Source of the DNA: Mesobacillus sp. AQ2 | Lineage (GTDB): Bacteria; Bacillota; Bacilli; Bacillales; Cytobacillaceae | Direction of reading: 5' to 3' | Assembly (NCBI RefSeq): GCF_030122805.1 | Contig: NZ_CP126080.1 | Location: forward strand, 4,159,501 to 4,223,500 | Length of the DNA stretch: 64,000 nt | Shown: piece by piece, positions 1 through 7,358 of the stretch | Numbering within the stretch: the stretch's first letter is position 1 | Layout: every line of letters begins with the position of its first letter | The notes under the pieces: model-generated | Database searches by the model: none | Seen by the model: only the letters and a program-made list of their open reading frames with translations | Told to the model about the DNA's origin: nothing | Program-made: the position numbers and the translations under genes

Positions 1-3
1 TTG

Positions 4-561
4 CTACTGCATATTCGTTTCCTTTTCCTGGTCAACAAGCTCATTCTCGTCCGCTTCAATGAAGAATGGGACTTTCATTTCAAGCAGGAAATCGATGAGC
101 CCCTGCTTGTCTTTAATATTGCTCAGGCCTATATTGAAAGCCGGAAATCCTGTTTTGACATTCAGCCTGGCGAGACGCTGACCTCCCTTTGGCATTGCAT
201 TCAGGTAGTATTCCTCATCCTTAAGGATAATGCCCAGTGTCGCATTATTATGTACCTCATATGGCAGAATCCCCTCAATGTCTTCCCAGGGAATGAAGCC
301 AGGTCCTGCCTTCCCTCTTAATGTGAGACCGCGGTCACTGATTGTTACATTGGCCTCTTTTTGGAAAAAAGTTTTTCCGAGAAAGACCAGACTCCATCCA
401 AGAATCAGGATGATTGCCCCAAACAATACAAGTCCTCCCCCATTTCCCTCTGGTTCTGACATCATGCTGAGGAATCCCCAACTAAATCCGATGGTCACGA
501 GACTGATAAAAAAGAACAGGACCGCTATCCTCAGCTTGGAAAAATAAAAATCTTTCTCCAT
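4..561 (-). CDS. STM3941-like small membrane protein
   Basis: A 185-residue protein with two N-terminal hydrophobic segments (about residues 12-32 and 43-62). A soluble, beta-rich C-terminal half follows, containing TLRGKAGPGFIPWEDIEGI, which resembles the PH-like domain of STM3941-type bacterial membrane proteins. The start is supported by a GGGGGAG ribosome binding site upstream of position 561. The function of this family is not known. It is transcribed divergently from the histidine kinase. The family assignment rests on the two-helix plus PH-like architecture only. Confidence 0.65.
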   Translation of the reverse strand: MEKDFYFSKLRIAVLFFFISLVTIGFSWGFLSMMSEPEGNGGGLVLFGAIILILGWSLVFLGKTFFQKEANVTISDRGLTLRGKAGPGFIPWEDIEGILPYEVHNNATLGIILKDEEYYLNAMPKGGQRLARLNVKTGFPAFNIGLSNIKDKQGLIDFLLEMKVPFFIEADENELVDQEKETNMQ

Positions 562-706
562 GTTTTCGCTCCCCCTTTTTTGTACACTTGGATAAATTAC
601 CCATTATTGAAATGCATAAACCAGTTTATTCCATTTATCAAACACTTATTATCACTCTTCTTTTTTAGTATGATGAATATAAAGATATCCTTTGGAGTGA
701 GCAAAT

Positions 707-2053
707 ATGGATCGCATTTCACTTAAAATAGGCATTGTATTTTTCATAACAATATTGATGGTTGAGGGCTTCCTGTTTTACTTTCTTCACTCATCAATCA
801 TCCATTCACGAATTGATGAAGAACTGGATTCCCTGCTGACACGCGGGAATAACCATCGAGATATTCTGGAAACTTCCTATACTGCGGAAACGATTCACCA
901 CATTACAACGATGGAATCCAGGACGGAAACTCATGTTGTCATCACCGGCCAGAATGGTGAAGTGGTTGCTTCCTCCATTCCGGTTGACCAATACATACAA
1001 AATATTATTACCGCAGCACCGGACGTTCCGCGAACCGGCTTGATCCTTGAGGATGACTGGCAGGACAAGAAGTACATTGCTTCGGTCAGCCCTTTAGAGG
1101 CAAATGGAAACGTCTATATGTTCAAGAACACGCAGCGTGTCCAGGGGCTGATCGCCAGGCTTAACAGGCATTTCTGGCTTGCGGGAATCCTGCTGCTTTC
1201 TTCAATGGTAGTCATCACACTTTTCCTTTCCAGATTCATTACAAAGCCAGTGATCAAAATGAATGAGGCAACCTTGAAGATCCGCCAGGGCGACTATTCT
1301 GTCGCTTTGCCCCGCCTTGGGAACGATGAGCTGGGAGAACTGGGGGAATCGATCAAAGTGCTGGCGGATGACCTCAACCATATCAAGCAGCAGCGCAGTG
1401 AGTTTCTCGCAAGCATTTCGCATGAACTAAGGACACCGCTGACTTATATAAAAGGTTATGCAGACATTGCTGGAAGGGAATCAACGAGTCCAGAGGACAA
1501 AAGCAAATACCTGCAAATTATCAATGAAGAAGCAGCCAGGCTGTCCGATCTCGTCAAGAGTTTATTCGATCTAGCCAAAATGGATGAGAATACTTTTCCC
1601 ATCCAAAAAGAGCCTTTGGAGCTTTGCGGATTTTTGCATAGCATCCAGATGAAAATGCTTCCCTCCTTCCAGGAGATAAATATCATGCTTAACTTAATCT
1701 GTGACGAGGAAAGCTATATCGAGGCCGATCCAGTCCGTTTTGAGCAGATCGTCATCAACCTGCTGGATAATGCCCGGAAGTATTCTGCTGCAGGCACAAC
1801 AACTACAATTCATGCATTTAAAAAGAGCGGCCGCACACATCTTACGATTGAAGATGAAGGGAAAGGCATCCCTAAAGAGGACCAGGCATGGGTTTTCGAC
1901 CGTTTTTACCGCGTCGACAAGTCGCGGTCATCATCCCTTGGCGGCTCTGGCCTTGGGCTAGCCATCGTAAAGGAGCTTGTGGAGGCGCATGGCGGCAAAA
2001 TCAGACTTAAAAGCGAGCCCGGCAAAGGGACAATTTTCGAAATTATTCTTTGA
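707..2053 (+). CDS. Membrane sensor histidine kinase (HAMP-HisKA-HATPase_c)
   Basis: A 448-residue sensor kinase. A first membrane helix lies near residues 8-28, an extracytoplasmic sensor loop of about 125 residues follows, and a second helix lies near 157-177. Then come a HAMP domain, the phospho-acceptor H box ISHELRTPLTYIKGYA, the N box NLLDNARKYS and the ATP-binding boxes DEGKGIP and GGSGLGLAIV. All catalytic boxes are intact, so it should autophosphorylate. The start has a TTTGGAGTGAG ribosome binding site. No response regulator lies beside it in this window: the upstream gene is divergent and the downstream one is a small unrelated protein. The signal is unknown. Confidence 0.93.
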   Translation: MDRISLKIGIVFFITILMVEGFLFYFLHSSIIHSRIDEELDSLLTRGNNHRDILETSYTAETIHHITTMESRTETHVVITGQNGEVVASSIPVDQYIQNIITAAPDVPRTGLILEDDWQDKKYIASVSPLEANGNVYMFKNTQRVQGLIARLNRHFWLAGILLLSSMVVITLFLSRFITKPVIKMNEATLKIRQGDYSVALPRLGNDELGELGESIKVLADDLNHIKQQRSEFLASISHELRTPLTYIKGYADIAGRESTSPEDKSKYLQIINEEAARLSDLVKSLFDLAKMDENTFPIQKEPLELCGFLHSIQMKMLPSFQEINIMLNLICDEESYIEADPVRFEQIVINLLDNARKYSAAGTTTTIHAFKKSGRTHLTIEDEGKGIPKEDQAWVFDRFYRVDKSRSSSLGGSGLGLAIVKELVEAHGGKIRLKSEPGKGTIFEIIL

Positions 2054-2097
2054 CTGGTTTTAAAATCATCAAATATGGAATACATAATAGAGGGGTG

Positions 2098-2406
2098 ATG
2101 TCATTGAAACGAGTTCATTCGTTGGCGGAAATTGTTGAAGCTGTAAAAGAAGATCAAAATCCAAAGAAAATTTTGCTCAGCCAGCATGAGACCTCCCGCT
2201 CTGCAGTCACACTTGGCGACGAGGACACGGAGTCCGGTACAAGGCTGCGGGTAAAGGCCGTGCTGGAAGATTCCTTGTACTTTTCCGAGGAATTCACCGA
2301 TGACACGCTTTATGAGGAAGCAAATGAGCTGATTCAGGAATTGAAGGAAACCGCTCAAGTAACGAATGTGAGCGAAAAAGAAATCGAACAAGCGATCAAA
2401 GAGTAA
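2098..2406 (+). CDS. Small conserved acidic protein, function unknown
   Basis: A 102-residue soluble, acidic protein starting MSLKRVHSLAEIV. I chose the ATG at 2098 because GAGGGGTG sits just upstream; a longer reading back to 2050 overlaps the kinase stop and has no ribosome binding site. It begins 45 bases after the kinase gene and ends before a strong terminator, so the two are probably co-transcribed. I recognise no domain. The C-terminal half is predicted helical and glutamate-rich. Confidence 0.7.
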   Translation: MSLKRVHSLAEIVEAVKEDQNPKKILLSQHETSRSAVTLGDEDTESGTRLRVKAVLEDSLYFSEEFTDDTLYEEANELIQELKETAQVTNVSEKEIEQAIKE

Positions 2407-2410
2407 GCAG

Positions 2411-2444
2411 AAGGGGCAGCTGTCAGACAGCTGCTTCTTTTTTT
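2411..2444 (+). terminator. Rho-independent terminator after the kinase operon
   Basis: Stem GCAGCTG (2416-2422) pairs with CAGCTGC (2428-2434), followed by TTCTTTTTTT on the plus strand, immediately after the stop at 2406. Confidence 0.85.
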
Positions 2445-2521
2445 CATACTAAGAAAACAGTACATATTGCTCCCTGCTTTCCGGGAAAACTAAACTGAAC
2501 TTACTACTAGGGGGGCTTAAA

Positions 2522-2677
2522 ATGACCAAAAAGAACAATAAAGGCAGCAAAAACCAGAATTCACCGAGGCTCGGCAACCAGATGGCTGAGTTTTCCGGCG
2601 AGTTGGCCAGCGGGGATAACAGCAAAGGCAACAAACGCAACAAAGACCAGAACGATAAAACGGACCGACATCAATAA
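2522..2677 (+). CDS. Small hydrophilic protein, possible SASP-like spore protein
   Basis: A 51-residue protein, MTKKNNKGSKNQ to the end DRHQ, very rich in Asn, Lys, Gln and Asp and without hydrophobic segments. The ribosome binding site AGGGGGGC precedes the ATG, and a perfect terminator hairpin follows the stop. Residues 22-30 read AEFSGELAS, which resembles the TEFASE protease-cleavage motif of gamma-type small acid-soluble spore proteins. That similarity, the composition and the monocistronic layout suggest a spore protein, but this is inference from a short motif. Confidence 0.6.
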   Translation: MTKKNNKGSKNQNSPRLGNQMAEFSGELASGDNSKGNKRNKDQNDKTDRHQ

Positions 2678-2685
2678 AACCAAGG

Positions 2686-2716
2686 CAAAAGCCGGCACTC
2701 GTCTGCCGGCTTTAGT
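2686..2716 (+). terminator. Terminator of the small SASP-like gene
   Basis: Perfect stem AAAGCCGGCA (2688-2697) with TGCCGGCTTT (2704-2713), 10 bases after the stop codon. Confidence 0.7.
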
Positions 2717-2760
2717 CCATTTCCGTTAGTATGGCTGATTGGTTATTAAGGTTTGCGGGG

Positions 2761-2904
2761 TCAACTCCGTCGCTTTTGTTTTCGTTCATAAAAAGCATCC
2801 TGAAGCTTCTGATTCGCCTCCGTCGTCTTTAAATGTTCTTCCATCTCACGTTGATTCCCAGGCTTTGCGTTTGGATCAATGTCCACAAGTTTATCCTTAT
2901 CCAT
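2761..2904 (-). CDS. Small hydrophilic protein, function unknown
   Basis: A 47-residue highly charged protein beginning MDKDKLVDIDPNAKPGNQ and ending KQKRRS. A clear AAGGAGGG ribosome binding site lies just upstream of the ATG at 2904. No membrane segment or known motif is visible. It may be another small sporulation or stress protein like its convergent neighbour, but nothing proves that. Confidence 0.6.
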   Translation of the reverse strand: MDKDKLVDIDPNAKPGNQREMEEHLKTTEANQKLQDAFYERKQKRRS

Positions 2905-3065
2905 GTTGAATCCCTCCTTAAGTTAGTATCAGCGGCCGTGTTTGTTTTTACCCGGATAAATGCTGAAACGAACTTACAAAATTAGGGAATACATATGGAA
3001 TAGGCGCTTCCGGTGGACGGCAATAAAAGAGAAGACACAGTAAACTGCGGTGGACTGCCGCCTCC

Positions 3066-4442
3066 TTATTTTCGTTTCATTTCATTTGCCAGGTACTCGA
3101 CATCTGTACCAACAATAACCTGCAAGTCTGTTTTGTTGAGTTTCAATACCCCTTTTGCGCCAAGCCGTTTCAGGTCTGCTTCATTCACTTGTGACATATC
3201 ATCGACTTTTAAACGGAGGCGTGTGACGCAATTATCGAGTTCCCTAAGATTGTTTTTGCCTCCCAATGCAGCAAGATAATGATCTGCAAGCTCAGCATAA
3301 TTGCCTTGTGAAGCACCGCTATCTGTAAACTCTCCCTCGACTTCGTCCTCACGTCCTGGTGTCTTCAGGTCAAGCTTGATGATCAAAAAGTAGAAAAGCA
3401 CGAAATATAGCACACCGTATACGAGACCGACACCCAGCAGCAATAGTGGCTTTTGAGCAATTCCATAGTTCAGGACATAATCAATCGCACCTGCTGAGAA
3501 TCCAAAACCATGGTGGATATCCAGCATATAGGTGATCGACATGGCGAGGCCGGTCATGACAGCGTGGATACCATATAATAAAGGAGACAGGAACATGAAC
3601 AAGAATTCGATCGGTTCTGTGATCCCTGTCAGGAATGAAGTAAATGCAACGCCGGCCAGGGCGCCTGTTACAGCTTTCTTCCGCTCTTTTTTCGCCGCCG
3701 CAATCATCGCGAACGCAGCAGCTGGAAGACCGAACATCATCACTGGGAAGAAGCCGTTCATGAAGATTCCTGCCTTAGGGTCACCTGCGAAGAAACGGTT
3801 CAGGTCACCTTTTACTATTTCCCCTGCAGCATTCGTGAATTCACCAAATTCAAACCATACAAGTGCGTTCAGAACATGGTGAAGACCCAATGGGATCAAT
3901 AAGCGGTTAAGGAAACCGAATACCCCGACACCTAGTGCGCCGGCTCCAACGATCCACTCACCGATATTGTTGATGCCAGCCTGGATCGGCGGCCATACAT
4001 AACCAAAGATTCCTGCTAAAATAATCATCACCAGAGAAGTAATGATGGGGACGAAGCGTCTGCCCCCGAAAAAACCAAGATAGTCTGGCAGCTTGATATC
4101 GTGATATCGGTTATAAAGCAATCCTGCGATCACGCCGGATAAAATACCTCCAAGCACCGCCATATTGATATCTTCATTAATCGCACCTGCACCTTTAGTC
4201 AAAACGAAATAGCCAATTGCACCAGCAAGACCCGCAGCGCCATTCCCGTCCTTCGCAATACCAACAGCCACACCAATTGCGAATAGCAGCGCAAGATTCG
4301 CAAAAATCGCGTCACCTGCTGCAGATATAAAAGGAATATTGAATAAGTCCGGCTGCCCAAGACGCAGCAATAAAGCCGCTGCAGGCAAAACAGCGATTGG
4401 AAGCATCAAAGCCTTCCCGATTCTTTGTAAAAATCCCAGCAC
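3066..4442 (-). CDS. nagP: PTS N-acetylglucosamine-type permease, EIICB
   Basis: A sugar phosphotransferase permease that imports and phosphorylates an amino sugar, most likely N-acetylglucosamine. The N-terminal EIIC membrane domain (about residues 1-370) starts LGFLQRIGKALMLPIAVLP and carries the family signature GITEPIEFLFMF. The C-terminal EIIB domain holds the phospho-cysteine motif NCVTRLRLKV. No EIIA domain is fused, so a separate EIIA-Glc type protein must supply phosphate. I chose the GTG at 4442, preceded by AGAGGTG at good spacing, over in-frame upstream starts at 4448 and 4451. A cre-like site lies just upstream, so CcpA control is likely. Glucose-family specificity cannot be excluded. 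Confidence 0.85.
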   Translation of the reverse strand: MLGFLQRIGKALMLPIAVLPAAALLLRLGQPDLFNIPFISAAGDAIFANLALLFAIGVAVGIAKDGNGAAGLAGAIGYFVLTKGAGAINEDINMAVLGGILSGVIAGLLYNRYHDIKLPDYLGFFGGRRFVPIITSLVMIILAGIFGYVWPPIQAGINNIGEWIVGAGALGVGVFGFLNRLLIPLGLHHVLNALVWFEFGEFTNAAGEIVKGDLNRFFAGDPKAGIFMNGFFPVMMFGLPAAAFAMIAAAKKERKKAVTGALAGVAFTSFLTGITEPIEFLFMFLSPLLYGIHAVMTGLAMSITYMLDIHHGFGFSAGAIDYVLNYGIAQKPLLLLGVGLVYGVLYFVLFYFLIIKLDLKTPGREDEVEGEFTDSGASQGNYAELADHYLAALGGKNNLRELDNCVTRLRLKVDDMSQVNEADLKRLGAKGVLKLNKTDLQVIVGTDVEYLANEMKRK

Positions 4443-4466
4443 TGTCAACACCTCTTCCTTAAAAAT

Positions 4467-4480
4467 TGTAAGTGTTTACA
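4467..4480 (-). promoter_or_regulatory. cre-like CcpA operator upstream of the PTS gene
   Basis: Read on the minus strand, TGTAAACACTTACA matches the catabolite-responsive element TGWAANCGNTNWCA with one mismatch (A for the central G). It lies 24 bases upstream of the GTG start, in line with carbon catabolite control of a PTS permease. Confidence 0.55.
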
Positions 4481-4514
4481 TTTTTCCAGAAATATTGTTG
4501 ATATTTGTAAACAC
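4472..4514. promoter_or_regulatory. Nine-bp inverted repeat flanking the PTS promoter region
   Basis: GTGTTTACA (4472-4480) and TGTAAACAC (4506-4514) are perfect inverted copies separated by 25 bases. The first arm overlaps the cre-like site. This may be a second half of the CcpA-type element, or the site of another regulator of the amino-sugar gene. Confidence 0.4.
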
Positions 4515-4700
4515 ATAACCAAATTAACATTTCCTCCCGCTAAAAACATCCTGTAAAAAGACTATTTACATCCTCTTGACTACTGAAAAAGTATGCTCCC
4601 CTCTTGAGTTGGTCACCCTGTACATCGGACAGGGCTGATACTAATAGCTTATTCGCTGAGTTCCCTAAAATTCCATTAAGGACTGGTTAACAATAAAGAA

Positions 4701-4728
4701 AAAAACCTGCACGGGTGCAGGTTTTCTT
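4701..4728 (-). terminator. Terminator of the MASE3-PAS gene
   Basis: Stem AAAACCTGCA (4702-4711) with TGCAGGTTTT (4716-4725) and a T-run on the minus strand, just past the stop at 4734. Confidence 0.85.
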
Positions 4729-4733
4729 TAATC

Positions 4734-5939
4734 TCACAAGGCATTTGCCTTTGTACTCCTTGAACAGCGGTCCAACCGTGAATGCTTCACGATTCCCATC
4801 ACTGCCCCGGCAATCTCGACAACTTCCCCGTTGTTCAAAACAGGCATAAGCGAAATGGCATAGGTGTTCCCGCCTATTTCGATATCAAAGACGATTTTCT
4901 CATTATTTTTCCAGACACATTCATAATACTTCTCAACTCTTCCCGCTTTTTCGGGCAAAAACTCCTTCAGCGTCTTGCCGTTGATTTCATTCGGGGTGAA
5001 GCCGAGATCCTCCAGCAATCCACCGCCGACAATCTTATGGATGAAGTCATTTCCCTGCTTCGTCAGCCTGAAGATGATTCCGTAGTGACTCTGGATCATT
5101 TCTTCAGGCTGAGACCAAACCTTTTCCCGGGGACCTGTAAAAAAGCTGTCATCGGCAATGGTCGAGAAGTAGAAGCCTCTCATGATGAAAAAGTAGCCTG
5201 CTGCCTTGTATAAATGGCCGGTGAAATTATCGATGTCGTAGACGCTCTGATAGATGGTAAAAACAAGCTCCGACAGGAATAAAAACGTAAATGCGAGAGC
5301 CACATACAGATGCTGGCCATCCTTGCCTTCATGATAAAAATAAAGCGAAATCACGATGGAAATAAAGTGCAGGAAACCGACACCATATTCGATGACATTT
5401 TTTAAAAGCGTCGTTCCTTCTCCTTCAATGACGAGAAGAGGCAGACTTTGTTCATACCTGAAAATCATATACATAATGGTACCGAGAACAATGGTACATA
5501 AAGCAAGGCAGATTCGCCTTGAATCCATCTTCAGCTGGCGTTCCGGCAGAATGAGAACAAGGACTATCAACAACGACTCGGCCACCCTGGCGGCAACCCA
5601 AAACCATGTCGCCTTTGCGATCGAGCTTTCGGTTATAAAAAACGGCATGCCTTTGAACGTCACCGTGTGTAATAAATCGAGTACACCGACAATGAAGAAC
5701 AAAAACGAAAGCATCAGGATCTTTCTTGACTTAGTGAAACCGAACAATTTCCAGCCATATGAAAAAATCGAAAAGGAAACTGCAATACTGAAAAATTCCA
5801 AAATAGTATGGATGGCAATATAGTTTTCAGGATTCAAGTAGGGTGAAAGATCGGAGTGATAAAGATGAATCAGCATAAAGAACATCACCGCAGCAATGGT
5901 ATAGATTAGGAATCTTCCCTCCGACATGCTTCTCTCCAT
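4734..5939 (-). CDS. MASE3 membrane sensor with C-terminal PAS domain, no output domain
   Basis: A 401-residue protein. About 265 N-terminal residues form seven or eight hydrophobic helices with the features of the MASE3 sensory domain (GVLDLLHTVTFKGMPFF). A PAS domain follows (residues about 290-385: EEMIQSHYGIIFRL, then FTPNEINGKTLKEFLPEKAG). In most MASE3 proteins a kinase, GGDEF or EAL domain follows; here the protein ends after the PAS fold. It may therefore signal through a partner protein. Two starts are plausible: 5939 (GGTGAG upstream) and 5927 (GGAGAGA upstream). The gene is monocistronic with its own terminator. Confidence 0.8.
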   Translation of the reverse strand: MERSMSEGRFLIYTIAAVMFFMLIHLYHSDLSPYLNPENYIAIHTILEFFSIAVSFSIFSYGWKLFGFTKSRKILMLSFLFFIVGVLDLLHTVTFKGMPFFITESSIAKATWFWVAARVAESLLIVLVLILPERQLKMDSRRICLALCTIVLGTIMYMIFRYEQSLPLLVIEGEGTTLLKNVIEYGVGFLHFISIVISLYFYHEGKDGQHLYVALAFTFLFLSELVFTIYQSVYDIDNFTGHLYKAAGYFFIMRGFYFSTIADDSFFTGPREKVWSQPEEMIQSHYGIIFRLTKQGNDFIHKIVGGGLLEDLGFTPNEINGKTLKEFLPEKAGRVEKYYECVWKNNEKIVFDIEIGGNTYAISLMPVLNNGEVVEIAGAVMGIVKHSRLDRCSRSTKANAL

Positions 5940-6034
5940 TTTTTCTCACCTGCTTTTGGAGGTCGTATAGTTACTTTCATTATAATCACCATCCAGGTGC
6001 AAAACTTAGCCCACATATATCCGTTTTGTGAATA

Positions 6035-6063
6035 TTGACAATTCGGGATTGAATACATACATG
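6035..6063 (+). promoter_or_regulatory. Candidate sigma-A promoter of the YeiH-type gene
   Basis: TTGACA (6035-6040), a 17-base spacer, and a weak -10 TACATG (6058-6063), about 60 bases before the start codon. Confidence 0.4.
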
Positions 6064-6124
6064 GGTTTTGCTATTTTTCTTTTATTCGATAAAGTGGTAG
6101 ATAGATTGATTCAGAGGAAGTGTA

Positions 6125-7147
6125 ATGATGAAAATGAATGAACTTTTGCCTCGTTTTAGCGTGCCGGTGTTCAAAGGGATTGCTTTAACGTTGGTACTGG
6201 CACTGGCTGCGCGCCTGATCGCAGGACTGCCCTTCTTCGCGATCATGGGCCAGCTTGTCATCGCCATCATGCTCGGAATGATGTGGCGTGCTGCCGTTGG
6301 AGTGGATAACGGTTTGTTGGAGGGTGCCTCTTATTCCAGCAAAAAGCTCCTTCGGCTCGGTATTATTTTGCTGGGTTTCAGGCTGAATCTTTATGATATA
6401 TACAATGCAGGGGCGACTGTCTTTTTCATCGCATTTGCGAATCTGACGTTTGCCTTGCTGGTGGTTTATGGTCTGAGCAGGCTTTTCAAGGTTGAAAAGC
6501 GACTCGGCATCCTGACTGCCTGTGGCACGGCGATATGCGGAGCTGCAGCAGTCGTCGCCATCGCACCAGTCATCAAGGCGAATGAAAAAGAAACAGCCGT
6601 CGGTGCAGCAAATGTTGCGGTGCTCGGAACGATATTTACTATCCTTTATACGTTGATTTTTTCTTATCTTGGGTTGAATGCACTGGACTATGGCGTTTTC
6701 GCCGGAGGCACCTTGCATGAGATCGCCCACGTCGTCGCAGCTGCCGATCCGGCTGGACAGGCAGCGCTTGACCTCGCCATCATCGTAAAATTGACGAGAG
6801 TAGCACTGCTTGTCCCTGTCGCCATTTTAATCGGCATCCTGATTAAACGGAAGGAAACCGGAGCAACGGGAGAGAAAATGACGTTCGCCTCCCTTCCGAT
6901 TCCCTGGTTCATCCTTGGTTTCCTCGCCGTCAGTGCCTTCAATACGACAGGACTGGTCAGCGAAGGCGCCGCTTCGGCAATCGTCAGCTTCGCCTATCTG
7001 CTGATCGGGATGGCAATGGCCGGATTAGGATTGAATGTTGATTTCAAATCATTCCGCCAAATGGGCGGAAAGGCATTGACAGCCGGACTTGCCGGGTCTG
7101 TGCTGCTTTCGGGGTTTGGGTACTTGCTTGTCAGACTGTTTTATTAA
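6125..7147 (+). CDS. YeiH/UPF0324-family putative sulfate exporter
   Basis: A 340-residue polytopic membrane protein with about ten hydrophobic helices. Family hallmarks include LGIILLGFRLN, the segment TACGTAICGAAAVVAIAPVI, and GGTLHEIAHVVAAA in the middle helices. YeiH-family proteins are annotated as putative sulfate exporters by similarity; the substrate is not proven. The ribosome binding site AGAGGAAG precedes tandem ATG codons. There is no clear terminator after it; instead a 21-bp repeat array fills the space before the convergent dehydrogenase gene. Confidence 0.85.
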   Translation: MMKMNELLPRFSVPVFKGIALTLVLALAARLIAGLPFFAIMGQLVIAIMLGMMWRAAVGVDNGLLEGASYSSKKLLRLGIILLGFRLNLYDIYNAGATVFFIAFANLTFALLVVYGLSRLFKVEKRLGILTACGTAICGAAAVVAIAPVIKANEKETAVGAANVAVLGTIFTILYTLIFSYLGLNALDYGVFAGGTLHEIAHVVAAADPAGQAALDLAIIVKLTRVALLVPVAILIGILIKRKETGATGEKMTFASLPIPWFILGFLAVSAFNTTGLVSEGAASAIVSFAYLLIGMAMAGLGLNVDFKSFRQMGGKALTAGLAGSVLLSGFGYLLVRLFY

Positions 7148-7173
7148 GGCGTGGTTCCTACTTTTTGGAAATT

Positions 7174-7299
7174 GTAGAGATTATGGGGTAAATCGTAGAG
7201 ATTATTAAACTTTTCGTAGAGATTATGGGGTAAATTGTAGAGATTACCCCTTTTACCGTAGAGATTAATGTGCAAATCGTAGAGATTGTCTCATTTTTT
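7174..7299. repeat. Intergenic array, six units of 21 bp, core GTAGAGATT
   Basis: The core GTAGAGATT begins at 7174, 7195, 7216, 7237, 7258 and 7279, exactly 21 bases apart. The 11-12 bases between cores vary, though some recur: GGGGTAAAT twice and CCCCTTTTACC once. It lies between two convergent genes. No protein-coding or CRISPR interpretation fits. See findings for the comparison with five similar arrays. Confidence 0.95.
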
Positions 7300-7325
7300 T
7301 GCTTATCTTATCCCCCAATAATGAA

Positions 7326-7356
7326 AAGAAAGCGGCATAATGGCCGCTTTCTTTTT
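7326..7356 (-). terminator. Terminator between convergent genes, mainly for the dehydrogenase
   Basis: Stem AAAGCGGC (7329-7336) with GCCGCTTT (7343-7350), flanked by T-rich sequence on both strands, so it may work in both directions. Confidence 0.8.
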
Positions 7357-7358
7357 CG

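Noticed and set aside
4616..4634. Hairpin CCCTGT / ACAGGG near 4616-4634
   Set aside because: Only six pairs, with no T-run and no gene end close by; no role can be supported.
7174..7299. CRISPR array
   Set aside because: Repeats of 9-10 bp with 11-12 bp spacers are far too short, spacers recur, and there are no cas genes or leader.
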